The position numbers and the translations under genes are program-made. This document shows positions 25,745-33,910 of a stretch of DNA of 64,000 bases, in pieces. Position 1 is the first letter of the stretch. Every line of letters starts with the position of its first letter. This DNA comes from Mycobacterium malmoense. Its GTDB lineage: Bacteria; Actinomycetota; Actinomycetes; Mycobacteriales; Mycobacteriaceae. Location: the NCBI RefSeq assembly GCF_019645855.1, contig NZ_CP080999.1:1612001-1676000 (forward strand). Reading direction: 5' to 3'. Under the pieces are notes generated by a model that saw only the letters and a program-made list of their open reading frames with translations, was not told where the DNA came from and made no database searches.

Positions 25745-26060
25745 TCACCGCGATAATGCGCCATCGCGATTCGCAATCAGTGTTTCAGCACCGCCTTGGT
25801 CCATTCGTTGAACAAACCACCCCGACGACGTCTTCACCGTTAAAGACAACCAGGCCATCCTGCGTAGACAGTTAAAAGGCCCCTCCGCGGAAACAGTCCA
25901 CCGTGCGGGAGACCACGACCGAACAACGATGACGGCCACACCAAAAAACGGTGCCTAAAAACCACCCAAGATCGTCCACCGAATCGGTCCCCCGCACGCG
26001 ATGCAGCTGCTGACACGCTTGAAACCCATGTGCTGTCTCAAGGGTAGAGGCGAATCCGCA
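25745..26060. repeat. long spacer, copy 1 of a duplicated non-coding block
   Basis: This spacer between the unit 2 leader and the unit 3 terminator is nearly the same as 32141-32458 (shared stretches include GACGACGTCTTCAC and AGTTAAAAGGCCCCTCCGCG). On the minus strand both copies have a 64-codon open frame (25745-25939 here) with scattered substitutions. No ribosome site or known domain is evident, so I treat the block as duplicated DNA, possibly with a small gene. Confidence 0.6.
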
Positions 26061-26074
26061 AGCCAACCAATAAA

Positions 26075-26110
26075 CGATCGGCCCCCTTCTGAAGAAAAGG
26101 GGGCCGATCG
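26075..26110 (-). terminator. array terminator, unit 3
   Basis: Hairpin identical in stem and loop to that of unit 1, followed on the minus strand by TTTATTGG. It lies 62 bases past the unit 3 A gene. Confidence 0.8.
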
Positions 26111-26171
26111 CCGTTAGCAGGTCACCGGCTCGCAGCATCGGTGACCGCCGCCGGACTTAGAGCAGTAAGGC

Positions 26172-27461
26172 TCAGAAATGCAAAACGTTCAGGATCATTC
26201 CCGGCAGCACCGACGCAAGATCAGCACCCAGATGACCCGCAATGTTGGCGACATCGCCCGGCAGCACACCAGCAATATCGGCCGGCAGGACCGACAAGGC
26301 CGCCACGCTACTGAGATCAGTCACACTCGCGAAATTCGCCGACAAAGAGGCGGCGGCCGATGCCGCGGTGGCGAAGTCGGCCACGCTGCCGACATTGGCC
26401 GCGCTAGCCAAACCAGGCAAGCCAGCAGCCAAACCAGGCAAGCCGGCGTAGGTCCGGAAGACATTAAGGATGTTATTGACGATCTCGTTCGGAGACGGCC
26501 AACCACCGGCCGCCATGTTCAAGAATGATCCCCACGCCGTGGCCAGGCTGTCGCCGTTCGTAATATTGGCCCCACCGGGAACAACGATCGCCTTCGCTAA
26601 ATTTTGGGGGGCCAGGTTCGCGAATATCGAGAGCAAACCACTCTGCAACACACCGTTCTCCGGTGAAAGGAGACCCTGAGCATTAGGGGTCCCGTTGATC
26701 ACACCGTTGGCTACCGCACCCGGGGTATTGAGTAGATTGAGCACCCCATCTACCGGATCCCCAGCACCGAACGCATCGTAAGCGGCTTGCAGGCTATCAC
26801 CGAGCGAATGTTCAAGAGCGCCGCTGAACCCGAAGAGCGCGTACGCACCGACCGACTCGATGACGCCGCCATTGTTGGTGTTAAGGAGAGCATCCGTAGC
26901 GTTCGCGATATTCTGCGTAAAATATATAGGGATCTGCAGAGTGTTTTCCATTGGCTGGAGAACCTCTTGGATGGGGCCTTGAAGCAACGCGTTGCCCACT
27001 TGCTCAACCCCACTTGAGATCTGACCCGACTGGAAGTCAGCGAGTCCGCTGGTCACAAGCGGCCAAAAATAGATCGGGATGTCGTGAAGAGTGACGGTTG
27101 AGGTGTAGAACTGAAGAGCGCCATTTGCGGCGGATTGGTACGAGCCGATGTAGAGGTTCGCGTACTGGATCAAGTTCGCGGCCACTTGTTGGGCGAGCAC
27201 TGCGGGAATCTGGGCCCAGTCGGCGCCAATGGTCTGTAGGTTGGCGGCCGCGTTCGTGAAGACATCAAGCCAGGTTTGCAGCGGGTTGACGGCGTAATCC
27301 GTGCTCGCGAGTTCGACCGCGCGCTGCTCAATAGTGACCCCGCTGTGTTGGAGATCGGCTGCGGCATCGTTGGAGACCGCCGGTGTCAGGGCGATCAGGC
27401 TGGCACCGACTGCCGCGGCACCCGCGGAGACGAGAGGCCGAAGGGCTGTGAGCTGTTGCAT
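26172..27461 (-). CDS. array A-family exported protein, unit 3
   Basis: 429 residues, MQQLTALRPLVSAGAAAVGA, closest to unit 1 in both ends. Landmarks: NPLQTWLDVFTNAAANLQTI, QYANLYIGSYQSAANGALQFY, QPMENTLQIPIYFTQNIANAT, LNLLNTPGAVANGVING and GWPSPNEIVNNILNVFRTYAG. A small internal duplication (GLPGLAAGLPGLA) just before SAANVGSVAD is missing from the other copies. The C-terminal 60 residues (SANFASVTDLSSVAALSVLP to MILNVLHF) are almost identical to units 1 and 4, while the centre differs strongly. Confidence 0.8.
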   Translation of the reverse strand: MQQLTALRPLVSAGAAAVGASLIALTPAVSNDAAADLQHSGVTIEQRAVELASTDYAVNPLQTWLDVFTNAAANLQTIGADWAQIPAVLAQQVAANLIQYANLYIGSYQSAANGALQFYTSTVTLHDIPIYFWPLVTSGLADFQSGQISSGVEQVGNALLQGPIQEVLQPMENTLQIPIYFTQNIANATDALLNTNNGGVIESVGAYALFGFSGALEHSLGDSLQAAYDAFGAGDPVDGVLNLLNTPGAVANGVINGTPNAQGLLSPENGVLQSGLLSIFANLAPQNLAKAIVVPGGANITNGDSLATAWGSFLNMAAGGWPSPNEIVNNILNVFRTYAGLPGLAAGLPGLASAANVGSVADFATAASAAASLSANFASVTDLSSVAALSVLPADIAGVLPGDVANIAGHLGADLASVLPGMILNVLHF

Positions 27462-27533
27462 GCGAGTTGTTCCTTTGCTGTCAGTGGTCTGGGTATTCGT
27501 GAGCGTGCAGAGGCCATTGCGCCCGAGGGGGTA

Positions 27534-28862
27534 TTAGCCGCTGGTTCCAGGTATGCCGGCCGCACCAACTCGGCCGAGGAATCCGGCGAGTCCGCCGACA
27601 CCACCGGCACCGCCGCTGTAGCCGTAGCCGGGGGTGGCGTTGCCGCCGTTGCCGCCAGCGCCACCGTTGCCGGCCAGTAACCCGCTGAAACCGCCGGCAC
27701 CACCGGGATTACCAGCGTTGTAATCTCCGGAACCGTAGATGTTGTTGGGGGCAGAACCACCGTTGCCCCCGTTACCGACCAGCCAGGCACCGTTACCGCC
27801 AGCACCACCGCGGCCGCCGTAACCGCCGTTGGGGTTGCTGACTCCGCCGGCGCCGCCAGCACCGCCGTTACCGAACAGGATGCCGGCATTACCCCCGGCA
27901 CCACCGCGGCCGAAGCTGTAGCCAGCGTTGACACCGCCCGCACCGCCGGCGCCACCGTTACCCATCAGCAACCCACCGAAACCGCCGGCACCGCCGTTAC
28001 CGCCAGCACCGCTGGCAGGGCTGAATCCGGCACCACCGGCCCCGCCGTTGCCGATCAGCCCGGCGGCACCGCCGACTCCACCAGCAGTGTGGGTGGCGGT
28101 ACCGGCCGCACCGGCTCCGCCATCGCCGAATAGGAACCCGCCATCGTGGAGGGTGCCGTTGAGCCCGAGACTGCCTAACAACGAGGTGTTGGGACCGGTG
28201 AAGTTGTCGACGCCGTTGCCGATCAGGTCGCGTCCGAACAAGTCGATGAACGGCGCATTGATTACCCCATCCACTTGCTGTCCGAGCGGGCTGGCGATCC
28301 AGTCCTGGCCGCCTGTGTAAATCGCGGTATAGAAACTGTCGAACGCCCCATACACGAGGTTATTCAGCGCAGCTTGAGGAGACTCCGCGGCCGAGACAGC
28401 AGCGCTAAGACCGTCGACGTTGAGGGCGGCAGCAGCGCTGGCATGCACACCCTCGAAGGCACTGTTTAGTGCGCCGGCGTTGAAGGCGGCAACACTGGCA
28501 TTAATGCTATGAGTAATGCCCTCGAGCGCGGCGGTATGAATGCCGTCGAACGCAGCCGCACTCGCACCCGCGCTCAGGCCATCGAGCGCGGCCGTGGTGC
28601 CCGCGGTAATACCCTCCAGAGCCGTGGTGCCTGCATTAATGCCCTCAAGGGCGGCTTGGCTGGCAGCGGAGATTACCGGCTGGAGGAGGGGGTCGATGAT
28701 CATGTCGAGCACACCCGCGCGGGCAGCAGGTGCGGCGGCCATCGGGGTGATTGCGGCGGTCAGAAATGCGCCGGCGGCGGTGCCCACGCCGATCACGCGA
28801 CCGTGACGGCGTGCCTTGGCGGTGCGGTGGTTTCGCCGCATGCGGTGGTGTTTGCGTTTCAT
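27534..28862 (-). CDS. PE-less PGRS protein with signal peptide, unit 3
   Basis: 442 residues, the longest copy, MKRKHHRMRRNHRTAKARRH. The helical domain carries one more repeat than unit 1 (EGINAGTTALEGITAGTTAALDGLSAG). The segment from FNAGALNSAFEGVHAS to SPLGQQVDGVINAP matches unit 1. GRDLIGNG is followed by the PGRS domain with the usual order of GNGG blocks, ending GRVGAAGIPGTSG, where the penultimate GQNG block has become GRVG. Start set by GGGAAGG upstream of the ATG at 28862. Confidence 0.85.
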   Translation of the reverse strand: MKRKHHRMRRNHRTAKARRHGRVIGVGTAAGAFLTAAITPMAAAPAARAGVLDMIIDPLLQPVISAASQAALEGINAGTTALEGITAGTTAALDGLSAGASAAAFDGIHTAALEGITHSINASVAAFNAGALNSAFEGVHASAAAALNVDGLSAAVSAAESPQAALNNLVYGAFDSFYTAIYTGGQDWIASPLGQQVDGVINAPFIDLFGRDLIGNGVDNFTGPNTSLLGSLGLNGTLHDGGFLFGDGGAGAAGTATHTAGGVGGAAGLIGNGGAGGAGFSPASGAGGNGGAGGFGGLLMGNGGAGGAGGVNAGYSFGRGGAGGNAGILFGNGGAGGAGGVSNPNGGYGGRGGAGGNGAWLVGNGGNGGSAPNNIYGSGDYNAGNPGGAGGFSGLLAGNGGAGGNGGNATPGYGYSGGAGGVGGLAGFLGRVGAAGIPGTSG

Positions 28863-29030
28863 TTGCGAGCCTTCCCTTGACCGACAACGGTGACGATGGA
28901 TCAAAAACATAGCTGAGAATTACGTTGACAAAATCACGGCAACACAATAAGAAATAAACCCCTACGAGAGGTATTGGCAGCAAAACCCGGCCGCAGTGAG
29001 AGCGAAATTATTATCTGATGCCGACCCCGT
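28863..29030 (-). promoter_or_regulatory. conserved 5' leader of unit 3
   Basis: Fifth-copy-conserved leader blocks are present (CATAGCTGAGAATTACGTTG, GGCAGCAAAACCCGGCCGCA). Upstream of it (29031-29218) is a spacer unlike those of units 2 and 4, with no recognisable gene. Confidence 0.55.
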
Positions 29031-29221
29031 TACGGGAATTACCCGACCCGCGCCCGAGCCAGATCCCCCAGATTCATAATCAAGTCCCGACTTCGGACTT
29101 TTAGTGCGCATGCTGGCGATGGAAATGTTTGGTTCACGCAGCGCCGTGTCGGCGGCGTCTACTGGCTCACCGATTCGCCCCTACGCCTGGGTAGAGGCGT
29201 GTCGGCAAGCCGACCAATAAA

Positions 29222-29257
29222 CGATCGGCCCCCTTCTGAAGAAAAGGGGGCCGATCG
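29222..29257 (-). terminator. array terminator, unit 4
   Basis: Same 14-bp stem and loop as unit 1. On the minus strand it is followed by TTTATTGG. It lies 62 bases past the unit 4 A gene. Confidence 0.8.
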
Positions 29258-29318
29258 CCGTTAGCAGGTCACCGGCTCGCAGCATCGGTGACCGCCGCCG
29301 GACTTAGAGCAGTGAGAC

Positions 29319-30584
29319 TCAGAAATGCAAAATGCTCAGGATCATTCCCGGCAGCACCGATGCAAGATCAGCACCCAGGTGACCCGCAATGTTGGCGACA
29401 TCGCCCGGCAGCACACCAGCAATATCGGCCGGCAGGACCGACAAGGCCGCCACGCTACTGAGATCAGTCACACTCGCGAAATTCGCCGACAAGGAGGCGG
29501 CGGCGGATGCCGTGGTGGCGACGTCGGCCACGCTGCCGACATTGGCCGCGCTAGCCAAACCAGGCAAGCCAGCATAAGTCCGGAAGACATTAAGGATGTT
29601 ATCGACGATCTCGTTCGGTGAGGGCCAACCAGTCAGAAATTGATTCAGGAATCCTTGCCACGCGGTCAGGAGGCTGCCGCCGGCGGTGATGTTTTGTGCT
29701 CCGGGAGCCGGGATCGCCTCGGCGAGTAGCTTCGGAACGGTGTTCACCAGTAGCGAGAGCAAACCGGCTATGTGCTCGCTGCCCCCGGGAGAGAGAAGGC
29801 CCGCAGTGCCGCCAGCGGAGGCATTGAGGGCGGCGTCCGCGACCACTCCGGGCGTATTGAGCAGATTAAGCGCCGCACCTAACAGGTCTCCGGCAGCATA
29901 CGCGTTGTAGGCGACCTGAAGGCTCTCGCCCAGCGCGTCTTCGATTCCTTGACCGAATTGGAGCGCGAACTCGCCGAGCCCGACGATAAGGGACTGGAGG
30001 ATTGGGGGCGTGCCCAGCAGGACTGGCGTTGCATTCCCGATGTTCTTCGAAATATCTACAGGAATAGTTAAGATATTCTCCATTGGTTCAAAAATCCCTA
30101 ATATCGGACCCTGATAGAAGGCGTAGAGCAGATTTCCAACTGCGTCATAAATATCGCCCGACTGTGCATTGGTGAGCGCCGTGGTTACCAAAGGCCAAAA
30201 ATCGGCTGATAGGGGGTTAGTACCGGTGAAATAGGTGAGTGTGCCGTTGGCGGCGGCTTGGTAACCGCCGACGTAGGTGTCGGCGTATTGGATCCAGTTC
30301 GCGCCAACCTGTTGGGCGAGGACCGCGGGAATCTGGGACCAGGTGTTATAAATCGTCTGCAGGTTAGCGGCCGAGTCAGTGAAGACGTCGAGCCAGGTTT
30401 GGAGCGGGTTGACGGCGTACTCATCGGTGGTGAGCTCGACCGCGCGGTGCTGGATGCTGACGACGCTTTGTTGCAGGTCGGCTGCGACGTCGTTGGACAC
30501 GGCCGGCGTCAGGGCGATCAAGCTGGCACCTACTGCCGCGGCGCCCGCGGAGACGAGGGGCCGGAAGGCTGCTAACTGTTGCAT
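29319..30584 (-). CDS. array A-family exported protein, unit 4
   Basis: 421 residues, MQQLAAFRPLVSAGAAAVGASLIALTPAVS. Landmarks: NPLQTWLDVFTDSAANLQTI, GANWIQYADTYVGGYQAAANG, EPMENILTIPVDISKNIGNAT, QVAYNAYAAGDLLGAALNLL and GWPSPNEIVDNILNVFRTYAG. The C-terminal 60 residues nearly equal those of units 1 and 3. The middle third is distinct (GGTAGLLSPGGSEHIAGLLS). Second gene of the unit, 72 bases after its PGRS gene. Confidence 0.8.
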   Translation of the reverse strand: MQQLAAFRPLVSAGAAAVGASLIALTPAVSNDVAADLQQSVVSIQHRAVELTTDEYAVNPLQTWLDVFTDSAANLQTIYNTWSQIPAVLAQQVGANWIQYADTYVGGYQAAANGTLTYFTGTNPLSADFWPLVTTALTNAQSGDIYDAVGNLLYAFYQGPILGIFEPMENILTIPVDISKNIGNATPVLLGTPPILQSLIVGLGEFALQFGQGIEDALGESLQVAYNAYAAGDLLGAALNLLNTPGVVADAALNASAGGTAGLLSPGGSEHIAGLLSLLVNTVPKLLAEAIPAPGAQNITAGGSLLTAWQGFLNQFLTGWPSPNEIVDNILNVFRTYAGLPGLASAANVGSVADVATTASAAASLSANFASVTDLSSVAALSVLPADIAGVLPGDVANIAGHLGADLASVLPGMILSILHF

Positions 30585-30656
30585 GCGCTTTGTTCCTTTG
30601 CTGTCTGTGATCTGGGTATTCGTAGGCGTTTAGAAGCGATTCCGCCCAAGGGGGTA

Positions 30657-31940
30657 TTAGCCCGCTGCACCGCGCGTACCGGCCGTACCGTTCTGGCCGA
30701 GGATGCCGCCAAGTCCGCCGTAGCCACCGCGGCCGCCGGTACCAACTACCAGGCTGCCGGCGGCGCCATTACCGCCGTTACCGCCACTGCCACCGACGCC
30801 GGCCAGCAGCCCACTGAAGCCACCGGCGCCACCGGCGCCACCGTTACCACCGACTCTCGCAACGGCTGTACCGTTATTGCCAAGGCCCCCGTCGCCGCCG
30901 TTACCGACCAGCCAGCCTCCGTTGCCGCCGGCACCGCCAGCCCCGCCATTGAAACCGCGAGTCGCGGACACGCCGGCAGCGCCGCCGACGCCGCCGTCGC
31001 CGCCGTTGCCGAACAGGAGACCGCCGTTACCGCCGTTACCGCCGTTACCGCCGGCGGTGGTAGCGGCGGCAAAACCGGCACCGCCGGCTCCGCCGTTACC
31101 CATCAGCCAGCCGCCAGTGCCACCAGCGCCGCCGGCAGTGGTAGCGGACAGGCCGGTGCCACCGATGCCGCCGTTGCCGATCAAGCCGGCGGAGCCACCG
31201 GCGAGGCCGGCGGCACCGTTTCCGCCGTTGCCGAACAAGAACCCGCCGTCGTGGAGGCTGCCGTTGAGTCCAAACTGGCCGATTAACGAGGCGTTGGGGC
31301 CGGTGAAGTTGTCGACGCCGTTGCCGATCAGGTCGCGTCCGAACAGGTCGACGAACGGCACATTGATCACCCCGTCCACGGATTGGCCGGTTGGGCTGGC
31401 TATCCAGTCTTGGCCGCCTGTGTAAATCGCGGTATAGAGGTTGTCGAACGCTCCGTACACGAGCTGGTTCAGCGCAGCTTGAGGAGACTCCGCAGCCGAG
31501 ACAGCAGCACTAAGACCGCCGAGGTCGACGGCAGCGGCGCTGGCATTGATGCTGTTAGTAATGCCTTCGAGGGTGGCTGTATGAACGCCGTCGAAGGCGG
31601 TGGTGGCGGCGCTGAGGCTGTCGAGGGCAAGCGTGCCCGCGTTGATGCCGTCGAGTGCCGCGGCGGTGCCCGCGGTAACACCCTCCAGAGCCGTGGTGCC
31701 TGCATTAATGCCCTCAAGGGCGGCTTGGCTGGCAGCGGTGATCACGGGCTGGAGGAGGGGGTCGATGATCATGTCGAGCACCCCGGCACGGGCCGCAGGT
31801 GCGGCGGCGAGGGGGGCGAGGGGGGTGATTGCGGCGGTCAGAAATGCGCCGGCGGCGGTGCTCACGCCGATCACGCGACCGTGACGGCGTGCCTTGGCGG
31901 TGCGGTGGTTTCGCCGCATGCGGTGGTGTTTGCGTTTCAT
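30657..31940 (-). CDS. PE-less PGRS protein with signal peptide, unit 4
   Basis: 427 residues, the shortest copy. The basic N-terminus and ARA cleavage site are conserved, with a small insertion (LAPLAAAP) before the site. The helical domain has the most EGI/VxAG repeats but lacks the FNAGALNSAFEGVHAS segment of the others. It combines IYTGGQDWIAS (as units 1 and 3) with PTGQSVDGVIN (as unit 5), a mosaic. GRDLIGNG precedes a PGRS domain with different filler between the conserved GNGG blocks (FAAATTAGGNGGNGG, VSATRGFNGG), ending GQNGTAGTRGAAG. Confidence 0.85.
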   Translation of the reverse strand: MKRKHHRMRRNHRTAKARRHGRVIGVSTAAGAFLTAAITPLAPLAAAPAARAGVLDMIIDPLLQPVITAASQAALEGINAGTTALEGVTAGTAAALDGINAGTLALDSLSAATTAFDGVHTATLEGITNSINASAAAVDLGGLSAAVSAAESPQAALNQLVYGAFDNLYTAIYTGGQDWIASPTGQSVDGVINVPFVDLFGRDLIGNGVDNFTGPNASLIGQFGLNGSLHDGGFLFGNGGNGAAGLAGGSAGLIGNGGIGGTGLSATTAGGAGGTGGWLMGNGGAGGAGFAAATTAGGNGGNGGNGGLLFGNGGDGGVGGAAGVSATRGFNGGAGGAGGNGGWLVGNGGDGGLGNNGTAVARVGGNGGAGGAGGFSGLLAGVGGSGGNGGNGAAGSLVVGTGGRGGYGGLGGILGQNGTAGTRGAAG

Positions 31941-32110
31941 TTGCGAGCCTTCCTGTCCCAGCAATGGTGACGATGGATCAAAAACATAGCTGAGAATTAC
32001 GTTGACAAAATCACGCCAACACACCAGGCAATAAACCCTCACGATAGGTATTAGCAGCAAAACCCGGCCGCAATGAGAGCGAAATTATTATCTGACGGTT
32101 ACCCCGTTAC
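31941..32110 (-). promoter_or_regulatory. conserved 5' leader of unit 4
   Basis: Leader blocks as in the other units, with a local change beside the ribosome site (CCTGTCCCAGCAATGG in place of the usual ACCGACAACGG region). The ATG at 31940 keeps its AGGAAGG. Confidence 0.55.
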
Positions 32111-32140
32111 AGGATTACCCGACCAGGTCCCCCAGATTCA

Positions 32141-32458
32141 TCACCGCGACAATGGACCATCGTGATCTGCAGCCAGCGTTTCAGCACCGCCTTGGTCCAT
32201 TCGTTGAACAAACCATCCTGACGACGTCTTCACGGTTAAAGACAACCAGCCCGTCCTGCGTAGACAGTTAAAAGGCCCCTCCGCGGAAACAGTCCACCGT
32301 GCTGGATACCACGATCGAACAACGATGATGGCCACACCGAAAAACGGCGCCTAAACGCCACCCAAGATCGTTCACCGAATCGATCCCCCACACGCGATGC
32401 AGCTGCTGACCCGATTAAAACAAACCCACTGTCTACAGGGTAGAGGCGTGTCGACAAG
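32141..32458. repeat. long spacer, copy 2 of a duplicated non-coding block
   Basis: Near-copy of 25745-26060. The 64-codon minus-strand frame (32141-32335) has the same length and reads through with about ten substitutions, including WYPARWTVSAEGPFNCLRR. No function can be assigned. Confidence 0.6.
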
Positions 32459-32471
32459 CCCACCAATTAAA

Positions 32472-32507
32472 CGATCGGCCCCCTTCTTGAGAAAAGGGGG
32501 CCGATCG
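32472..32507 (-). terminator. array terminator, unit 5
   Basis: The stem CGATCGGCCCCC/GGGGGCCGATCG is again perfect; the loop has TTGAG as in unit 2 rather than TGAAG. On the minus strand TTTAATTGG follows. It lies 61 bases past the unit 5 A gene. Confidence 0.8.
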
Positions 32508-32568
32508 CCGTTAGCGGGTCACCGGCTCGCAGCATCGGTGACCGCCGCCGGACTCAAAGCAGCAGAAC

Positions 32569-33834
32569 TCAGAAATGCAAAACGCTCAAGATCATCCCCG
32601 GCAGCACCGACGCAAGATCAGCACCCAGACGACCCGCCATGGCAGGGACATCGCCCGGCAGCACACCAGCAATATCGGCTGGCAGAGCAGCGGCGATATC
32701 GGTCGCCATTGACGTACCGAGCCAACCTGCAATGTTGGTCACCGCCGCCGGGTCAAAACCCTTCAACAGATCGGTTGACAATCCGGGCAGGCCAGCCGCC
32801 AGGCCAGCCATAGCGCTATCAGCATTCACGAAGCCGGCAGTAGCGGCGGCACCGCCGCCGCCGAGCAACTGACCCACCGTGTTCAACAGTTGATTGAAGG
32901 CAACTTGTAGAGACGGCCAACCCGTAGTCAGCTGGGTCAGAAATTCCTGGGTTGCTACCGGGAGGCTGCCACCGTTCACGATGTTTTGACTATTGGGGGC
33001 GACGATAGCTTGCGCAAGGTTATATGAAATATCTGAAAGCTCGACGTATAGGCCAGCATATGGCGTATTGATAAGGCCAAACTCAGGCGGTGATCCGGTT
33101 CCATTGATGATTGCGTCCAACGTCACGGGTAGAACATTGAGCAAGTTAATGAATGCTCCAGCTAGATCTCCGCTATTGGCTGAATTAACGGCCGCTTGCA
33201 AACTGGATCCGAATGCGTGCCCGATTTGACCTGGCCCCAAAACAAGGTAAACACCAAGATCCGTTACGCCGCCGCCCAATAGCGCGTTGACCGCATATCC
33301 GAAGTTCGTTGACATAGTTTTAGGGATATCCAACGTAGCTTCCAGTGGGTACCCAATTTGAAAAAGGGGTTGCTGATATAAAGCATTGATTAGATTGCTT
33401 ATCCAACCTGCAACGTTGCCCGCAACCAGATCCTGAGATCCCGAGTAAAGCAGAGGTAGAAAATCACTAGCACCGGATCCAGTGAAGTAACTGACGGCAT
33501 CGGTCGCGCCGGTCTGCATGGTCGACACGTAGAGATCGCCGAACTGAAGCCAGTTCGCAGCTAGCTGCTGCGCCGCCGGGAACGGAAGACTAAGAAAGTC
33601 CTGCGTTACCGTCTGCAGATTGGTCTGCGTCGTTTGAATGAGGTCCATCCAACTTTGGATGGGGTTTATGACGGTATCGGCCAGCGCTACCGCGCGGTGC
33701 TCGACGTTCACCACGCCGTGCTGGATATCTGCAGCCACGTCGTTGGACACCACCGGGGTTAAGGCGATCATGCTGGCACTTACCGCCGCGGCACCCGCGG
33801 TGACCAGAGGCCGGAAAGCTGTTCGCTGTTGCAT
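32569..33834 (-). CDS. array A-family exported protein, unit 5 (most divergent)
   Basis: 421 residues, MQQRTAFRPLVTAGAAAVSASMIALTPVVS. It retains NPIQSWMDLIQTTQTNLQTV, ANWLQFGDLYVSTMQTGATDA, GWPSLQVAFNQLLNTVGQLL and the last 35 residues (LPADIAGVLPGDVPAMAGRL to MILSVLHF), but the middle shares little with the others. GGGGAAATAGF and repeated Ala-rich segments before the common C-terminus resemble unit 2, so the gene looks like a hybrid. Its DNA is visibly more AT-rich in the centre. Second gene of the unit, 76 bases after its PGRS partner. Confidence 0.8.
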   Translation of the reverse strand: MQQRTAFRPLVTAGAAAVSASMIALTPVVSNDVAADIQHGVVNVEHRAVALADTVINPIQSWMDLIQTTQTNLQTVTQDFLSLPFPAAQQLAANWLQFGDLYVSTMQTGATDAVSYFTGSGASDFLPLLYSGSQDLVAGNVAGWISNLINALYQQPLFQIGYPLEATLDIPKTMSTNFGYAVNALLGGGVTDLGVYLVLGPGQIGHAFGSSLQAAVNSANSGDLAGAFINLLNVLPVTLDAIINGTGSPPEFGLINTPYAGLYVELSDISYNLAQAIVAPNSQNIVNGGSLPVATQEFLTQLTTGWPSLQVAFNQLLNTVGQLLGGGGAAATAGFVNADSAMAGLAAGLPGLSTDLLKGFDPAAVTNIAGWLGTSMATDIAAALPADIAGVLPGDVPAMAGRLGADLASVLPGMILSVLHF

Positions 33835-33910
33835 TTGTTGTAATCCTTTGCTGTCTGTGGTCTGGATGTTCGTAGACTCGACGCCTTCTCAGTAGGCGCC
33901 ATCACGCTCT

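Noticed and set aside
19745..32507. Regular hairpin copies considered as a CRISPR-like or satellite array
   Set aside because: The copies are about 3.2 kb apart, each directly behind a gene, with no short unique spacers and no cas genes.
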